Assembly: GCA_007121995.1 (NCBI GenBank) | Contig: SKJK01000238.1 | Coordinates: 1-7,544, forward strand | Source: Desulfobulbaceae bacterium | GTDB lineage: Bacteria > Desulfobacterota > Desulfobulbia > Desulfobulbales > Desulfobulbaceae | Length of the DNA: 7,544 bases | Reading direction: 5' to 3' | Part shown: one piece after another, positions 4,331 through 7,544 of the stretch | Layout of the letters: each line of letters begins with the position of its first letter | Position numbering within the stretch: position 1 is the stretch's first letter | Made by a program: the position numbers and the translations under genes | Notes under the pieces: generated by a model | The model's input: only the letters and a program-made list of their open reading frames with translations | Database searches by the model: none | What the model was told of the DNA's origin: nothing

Positions 4331-6166
4331 ATGTGTGCTCTTCTCAGCTGCCAGGGACTGACCAAGGCCTTCGGTGCCCAGACCCTGTTTTCAGATATCA
4401 CCCTGGTGATCAATACTGGTGACCGTGCCGGTCTGATCGGCCCCAACGGCTCAGGCAAGTCCACCTTATTGAGAATTTTCTGCGGCCTTGAACCCGCCGA
4501 CCAGGGCACGGTCTTCACCCGTAAACTGCTTCGTCTGAGTTATGTCGCTCAGGAAGACACCTTTGTCGAAGAAGCCAACTGCGTCGATAATCTGTTCACA
4601 GCAGTGCGCGACCTGAAAATCGACGAGGCCGAACAGCACAGCCGGGTGCACGCCATGCTCAGTCGCGCCGACTTCGCAGACCCCCACCAGCCGGTACACC
4701 TGCTTTCGGGCGGTTGGCGGCGACGCCTGGCCATCTGCCGGGCCCTGGTAACCAGTCCAGAAGTCCTGGTTATGGACGAGCCGACCAACCACCTGGATAT
4801 CGAAGGTATTCTCTGGCTGGAAAATCTGCTCAATTCACCTCTGCCCGGTGGCCCATCCGCCTTTATCATGGTCAGCCACGACCGTCGTTTCCTTGAAAGC
4901 ACGGTCAACCGGGTAATTGAGCTGGCCCCGGTCTATCCCGAAGGTTCCTTTCAGATCCGGGGCACCTACGCCGATTTCCTTGACAAAAAGGCTGCATACC
5001 TCCTCCAGCGACAGAATCTCGAAGAACGATTAGCCAACAAGGTCCGGCGGGAAACCGAATGGCTGCGGCGGGGGCCCAAGGCCCGATCCACCAAAGCACG
5101 ATACCGAATCGACGAAGCTGTCCGTCTGCAGGAAGAACTGGGAGAAGTCCGTGGGAAAAACCGGTCCGCGGGACAGGTGGGTATCGCCTTTGCGGGCACC
5201 CAAAGGAAAACAAAAAAACTCCTGGTGGCCTCAGGTCTTGCTAAAGGATTCCACGGGCCGCCGCTCTTTGCCGACCTGGACCTCACCCTGACCCCGGGCC
5301 TTCGCCTGGGACTGCTCGGCCGCAATGGCAGCGGCAAATCGACCTTGATGGAAATCCTGGCCGCTGCGGGACAGGAACAGGGGGCCAAACCCGACCAGGG
5401 GACTATCATCCTGGCCGACAATGTCCGCATCGTCAGTTTTGATCAGCGCCGCGCCCAACTCGACACCACGGTAACCCTACGCCGAGCCCTGGCCCCTGAG
5501 GGAGACAGCGTGCTCTACCAAGGCTCCAGTCTGCATGTGGTCACCTGGGCCAAACGCTTTCTTTTTCGCACCGATCAACTGGAAACACCGGTTAACCGCC
5601 TCTCAGGCGGTGAACAGGCCCGGATTCTCATTGCCCGGTTGATGCTGCAACCGGCCGACATCCTCCTGCTCGACGAACCCACCAACGACCTGGACATTCC
5701 CTCTCTGGATGTCCTCGAAGAGAGTCTATGTGAGTTCCCGGGTGCCCTGGTGCTGGTTACTCACGACCGTTTTCTTCTTGACAATGTCTGCAACCAGGTC
5801 CTTGGTTTCGATGGTCATGGACATGCCGAGTATTTTGCCGATTACGACCAGTGGCTGGCAATGATGCGGGGCCAGGCGCGCGATACCCTAAGCAAACCTT
5901 CAGCCCCTGCCGCCAAACCGGCAGTCAAAACAAAACCCGGCAAACTCTCCTATCTGGACCAACGTGAATACGACCGCATGGAGGAGGCCATCCTGGCCGC
6001 TGAAGCCCGGCTGGAAGAACTCCAACAGCTGATGAACACCCCCGAGGTCATCGCCGATGCTCCCAGGCTGGAACAGTACTGGAAGGAGCAGCAGGACCTG
6101 CAAGCGGAAACGGAAAGGCTCTATGACCGCTGGGATGAACTCGAACAACGGCGGCTACAGGGCTAA
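4331..6166 (+). CDS. uup: ABC-F ATPase, Uup type, 611 aa
   Basis: A soluble protein with two ABC cassettes and no membrane segments. Cassette 1 has Walker A GPNGSGKST (37-45), signature LSGGWRRR (125-132) and Walker B with DEPTNHLD (149-156). Cassette 2 has GRNGSGKST (330-338), LSGGEQ (424-429) and DEPTNDLD (448-455). Between them a charged helical linker (about 215-270, including RRETEWLRRGPKARSTKAR) matches the Uup-style P-site-tRNA interaction region. A C-terminal coiled coil (538-611, beginning KLSYLDQREYDR) is the Uup DNA/RNA-binding domain. The GGW signature in cassette 1 also favours Uup over EttA, YbiT or YheS. ABC-F proteins act on the ribosome; E. coli Uup also affects precise transposon excision. 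ATG 4331 is the first start after an in-frame stop, yet no clear Shine-Dalgarno is seen, so translation may be coupled to pheA. Its stop overlaps that of convergent moaA. Confidence 0.95.
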   Translation: MCALLSCQGLTKAFGAQTLFSDITLVINTGDRAGLIGPNGSGKSTLLRIFCGLEPADQGTVFTRKLLRLSYVAQEDTFVEEANCVDNLFTAVRDLKIDEAEQHSRVHAMLSRADFADPHQPVHLLSGGWRRRLAICRALVTSPEVLVMDEPTNHLDIEGILWLENLLNSPLPGGPSAFIMVSHDRRFLESTVNRVIELAPVYPEGSFQIRGTYADFLDKKAAYLLQRQNLEERLANKVRRETEWLRRGPKARSTKARYRIDEAVRLQEELGEVRGKNRSAGQVGIAFAGTQRKTKKLLVASGLAKGFHGPPLFADLDLTLTPGLRLGLLGRNGSGKSTLMEILAAAGQEQGAKPDQGTIILADNVRIVSFDQRRAQLDTTVTLRRALAPEGDSVLYQGSSLHVVTWAKRFLFRTDQLETPVNRLSGGEQARILIARLMLQPADILLLDEPTNDLDIPSLDVLEESLCEFPGALVLVTHDRFLLDNVCNQVLGFDGHGHAEYFADYDQWLAMMRGQARDTLSKPSAPAAKPAVKTKPGKLSYLDQREYDRMEEAILAAEARLEELQQLMNTPEVIADAPRLEQYWKEQQDLQAETERLYDRWDELEQRRLQG

Positions 6167-7209
6167 CCACCGATACGCGACATGCGTCCATGGCAGTCCC
6201 CACCGGTTTGTCGTATAAGCTCTTTAAGATGATGTCCTCTGGGTTTGTTGCGGATGGCGGTGAGCAGAGCAGCGGCAATGGCTGCATCGGTGGATCGCTC
6301 CCTGATGACCGCACGGAGGTCAACCTCGTCGTCATGAAGGAGACAAGAGCGCAAAGCGCCGGATGAGGTCAGGCGCAACCGATTGCAACGGCTACAGAAA
6401 TGGTGACTGATCGGACTGATGAACCCCAGGGAACCAATAGCATCGGAACCCAGCCGGAAAACCTGGGCCGGGCCGTCGTTGCGACCTGCGTGCAGGGGAA
6501 TCAATTCACCCAGAGCCCTGATTCGGGCCATGATCTCATCAGTGTCGATATAGGTGTCGCTGTTCCAGCGACTGGAAACACCAATGGGCATGAATTCAAT
6601 AAACCGCACCTGCAGAGGCAGTTGCTGTGACAACCGGGCAAACGCGACAATTTCGTCGTCATTGATATGCCGCATGACAACCATGTTAAGTTTCACCGGC
6701 GCACAACCCAGGGCAAGCATAGTTTCAATGCCCCGCCAGACCTGATTAAAACAGTCCGCACCGGTAATGGCCGCCACTCGGTCAGGCCGAAGAGAATCCA
6801 GACTGATGTTTACCTTGTTTACCCCGGCGGCATGCAACTTCGGTCCAAACTGTTCCAACAGCAACCCATTGGTGGTAATACGGATATCGTCGAGGCCTTC
6901 AATTGCACCGAGATGACTAATAAAATCAAGGACCCCCCGACGAACCAGAGGCTCGCCGCCGGTGAGTCTCACCTTGGTGATTCCCATGGCCACCGCCACC
7001 CGGACTACCCGCAGCAACTCTTCATAGGTCAATAATTCGTCGTGCTGGAGCTTGGTCAGACTCCCATTAGCCTCGTTCTCGGTTACGCAATAGAGGCAAC
7101 GCAGATTACACCGATCGGTCAAACTAAGACGCAGGTAAGAAATGGAACGGGAAAACATATCAACGAGACTATTTTCCGTGGGGAGGAAACTGGTTTTTTC
7201 TTGTTTCAT
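6163..7209 (-). CDS. moaA: GTP 3',8-cyclase MoaA (molybdenum cofactor biosynthesis), 348 aa
   Basis: A radical-SAM enzyme that, with MoaC, converts GTP to cyclic pyranopterin monophosphate, the first molybdopterin step. The N-terminal 4Fe-4S motif is CNLRCLYC (C34, C38, C41) in the family context SYLRLSLTDRC. The SAM-binding GGEP lies in VRLTGGEPLVRRG. The second cluster motif is C272-x2-C275-x13-C289, and the protein ends with the conserved MSRIGG, whose terminal Gly-Gly is needed for activity in the family. I chose ATG 7209. The frame opens upstream to 7305, but the moaA -10 box lies inside that extension and the extra residues have no family counterpart. No strong Shine-Dalgarno precedes any candidate start. 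It is divergent from tsaD and convergent with uup. No other moa gene is in the window, so it stands alone here. Mo/W enzymes such as formate dehydrogenases would be the likely customers. Confidence 0.97.
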   Translation of the reverse strand: MKQEKTSFLPTENSLVDMFSRSISYLRLSLTDRCNLRCLYCVTENEANGSLTKLQHDELLTYEELLRVVRVAVAMGITKVRLTGGEPLVRRGVLDFISHLGAIEGLDDIRITTNGLLLEQFGPKLHAAGVNKVNISLDSLRPDRVAAITGADCFNQVWRGIETMLALGCAPVKLNMVVMRHINDDEIVAFARLSQQLPLQVRFIEFMPIGVSSRWNSDTYIDTDEIMARIRALGELIPLHAGRNDGPAQVFRLGSDAIGSLGFISPISHHFCSRCNRLRLTSSGALRSCLLHDDEVDLRAVIRERSTDAAIAAALLTAIRNKPRGHHLKELIRQTGGDCHGRMSRIGG

Positions 7210-7247
7210 GGAGTATGGTATCTGCAAAAAAGCGGGCTGGTAACACA

Positions 7248-7275
7248 TTGTGAACGATTTATCGGCAAATATTAT
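7248..7275 (+). promoter_or_regulatory. Promoter of tsaD
   Basis: TTGTGA (7248-7253) and TATTAT (7270-7275) are separated by 16 nt, a reasonable sigma70 match. Transcription would start near 7282, about 35 nt before the tsaD ATG. Its -10 box overlaps the moaA -10 on the other strand. Confidence 0.5.
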
Positions 7276-7276
7276 A
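7271..7276 (-). promoter_or_regulatory. -10 box of moaA (TATAAT)
   Basis: A perfect TATAAT on the minus strand. The -35 region (about 7294-7300) is poor, so an activator may be needed. Transcription would start near 7264, giving a leader of about 55 nt before ATG 7209. Confidence 0.5.
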
Positions 7277-7316
7277 CAGATACCACCGAACAGGAAGGAT
7301 TGCAACCAGCGGCCTT

Positions 7317-7544
7317 ATGCTCATACTTGCCATTGAAAGCTCCTGCGACGACACTGCCGCCGCTGTTCTTGAATCCGATCGCCGTCTGCTCGCCTCGGTT
7401 GTCAGCAGTCAAAACGAAATTCATGCCCGTTTCGGCGGTATTGTTCCGGAACTGGCTTCACGCCGCCACATTGAAATGATTCAGCCGGTGGTTGATGAGG
7501 CACTGGCCATTGCTGGAGTCAACCTCACCGACATCGATCTTGTC
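7317..7544 (+). CDS. tsaD: tRNA N6-adenosine threonylcarbamoyltransferase TsaD, N-terminal 76 aa (runs off window)
   Basis: Starts [20 protein letters not shown] and continues through [17 protein letters not shown], the diagnostic N-terminus of the universal TsaD/Kae1/Gcp family. With TsaB and TsaE it transfers threonylcarbamoyl from the TsaC-made adenylate to A37 of ANN-decoding tRNAs (t6A). Only 76 of roughly 330-350 residues are inside the window, so the metal-binding histidines further on cannot be checked. ATG 7317 fits the family start precisely. A purine-rich AGGAAGGA lies 17 nt upstream, farther than usual for a Shine-Dalgarno. It is divergent from moaA with overlapping promoters, without an obvious functional link. 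Identification is firm despite truncation. Confidence 0.95.
   Translation, partial: MLILAIESSCDDTAAAVLESDRRLLASVVSSQNEIHARFGGIVPELASRRHIEMIQPVVDEALAIAGVNLTDIDLV

Noticed and set aside
4466..5430. Several 100-150 aa minus-strand frames inside uup
   Set aside because: They are antisense shadows of a strongly conserved ABC-F gene, with no motifs of their own.
7210..7305. N-terminal 32-residue extension of MoaA from TTG 7305
   Set aside because: It contains the probable moaA -10 box and has no family counterpart.

Overview
The window looks like a chromosomal segment of a Gram-negative, probably anaerobic bacterium. The protein styles fit Desulfobacterota, perhaps Desulfobulbales: a bifunctional AroQ-PheA, a tiny lysine-rich MARRTNY-type protein, a lone bacterial RRM protein, and MoaA divergent from TsaD. 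This placement is inference from protein style only. No mobile element, CRISPR array, tRNA or rRNA was seen.

Left third (about 1-2720, minus strand): three single-purpose RNA-binding genes lie in one direction. In transcription order they are an 88-aa RRM protein (2590-2324), a RhlE-type DEAD-box helicase (1877-579) and a 66-aa cold-shock-domain protein (448-248). A strong intrinsic terminator (199-225) follows, and then a 48-aa lysine-rich small protein (158-12). A good sigma70-type promoter (TTGCAA, 17 nt, TATAGT) precedes the RRM gene. The set reads as an RNA-chaperone/RNA-remodelling or cold-response locus. The 446-nt gap before the helicase holds a terminator-like hairpin. It also holds an 11-nt perfect complement to the helicase ribosome-binding site, suggesting control at the RNA level.

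Middle (about 2721-6166, plus strand): a structured 480-nt non-coding stretch precedes pheA (chorismate mutase/prephenate dehydratase with a C-terminal ACT domain). pheA is followed after 21 nt by uup, a two-cassette ABC-F ATPase, and the two are probably co-transcribed. The stretch before pheA contains several inverted repeats, some mutually exclusive, and a 12-bp perfect palindrome just upstream of the start.

Right (6163-7544): moaA (molybdopterin GTP 3',8-cyclase, minus strand) converges on uup with overlapping stop codons and no terminator. It is divergent from tsaD (tRNA t6A synthesis, plus strand), which runs off the window. The moaA and tsaD -10 boxes overlap at about 7270-7276.

Apart from the RNA-binding cluster, the genes are housekeeping functions of unrelated pathways. 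The most unusual content is in the leaders rather than in the proteins.
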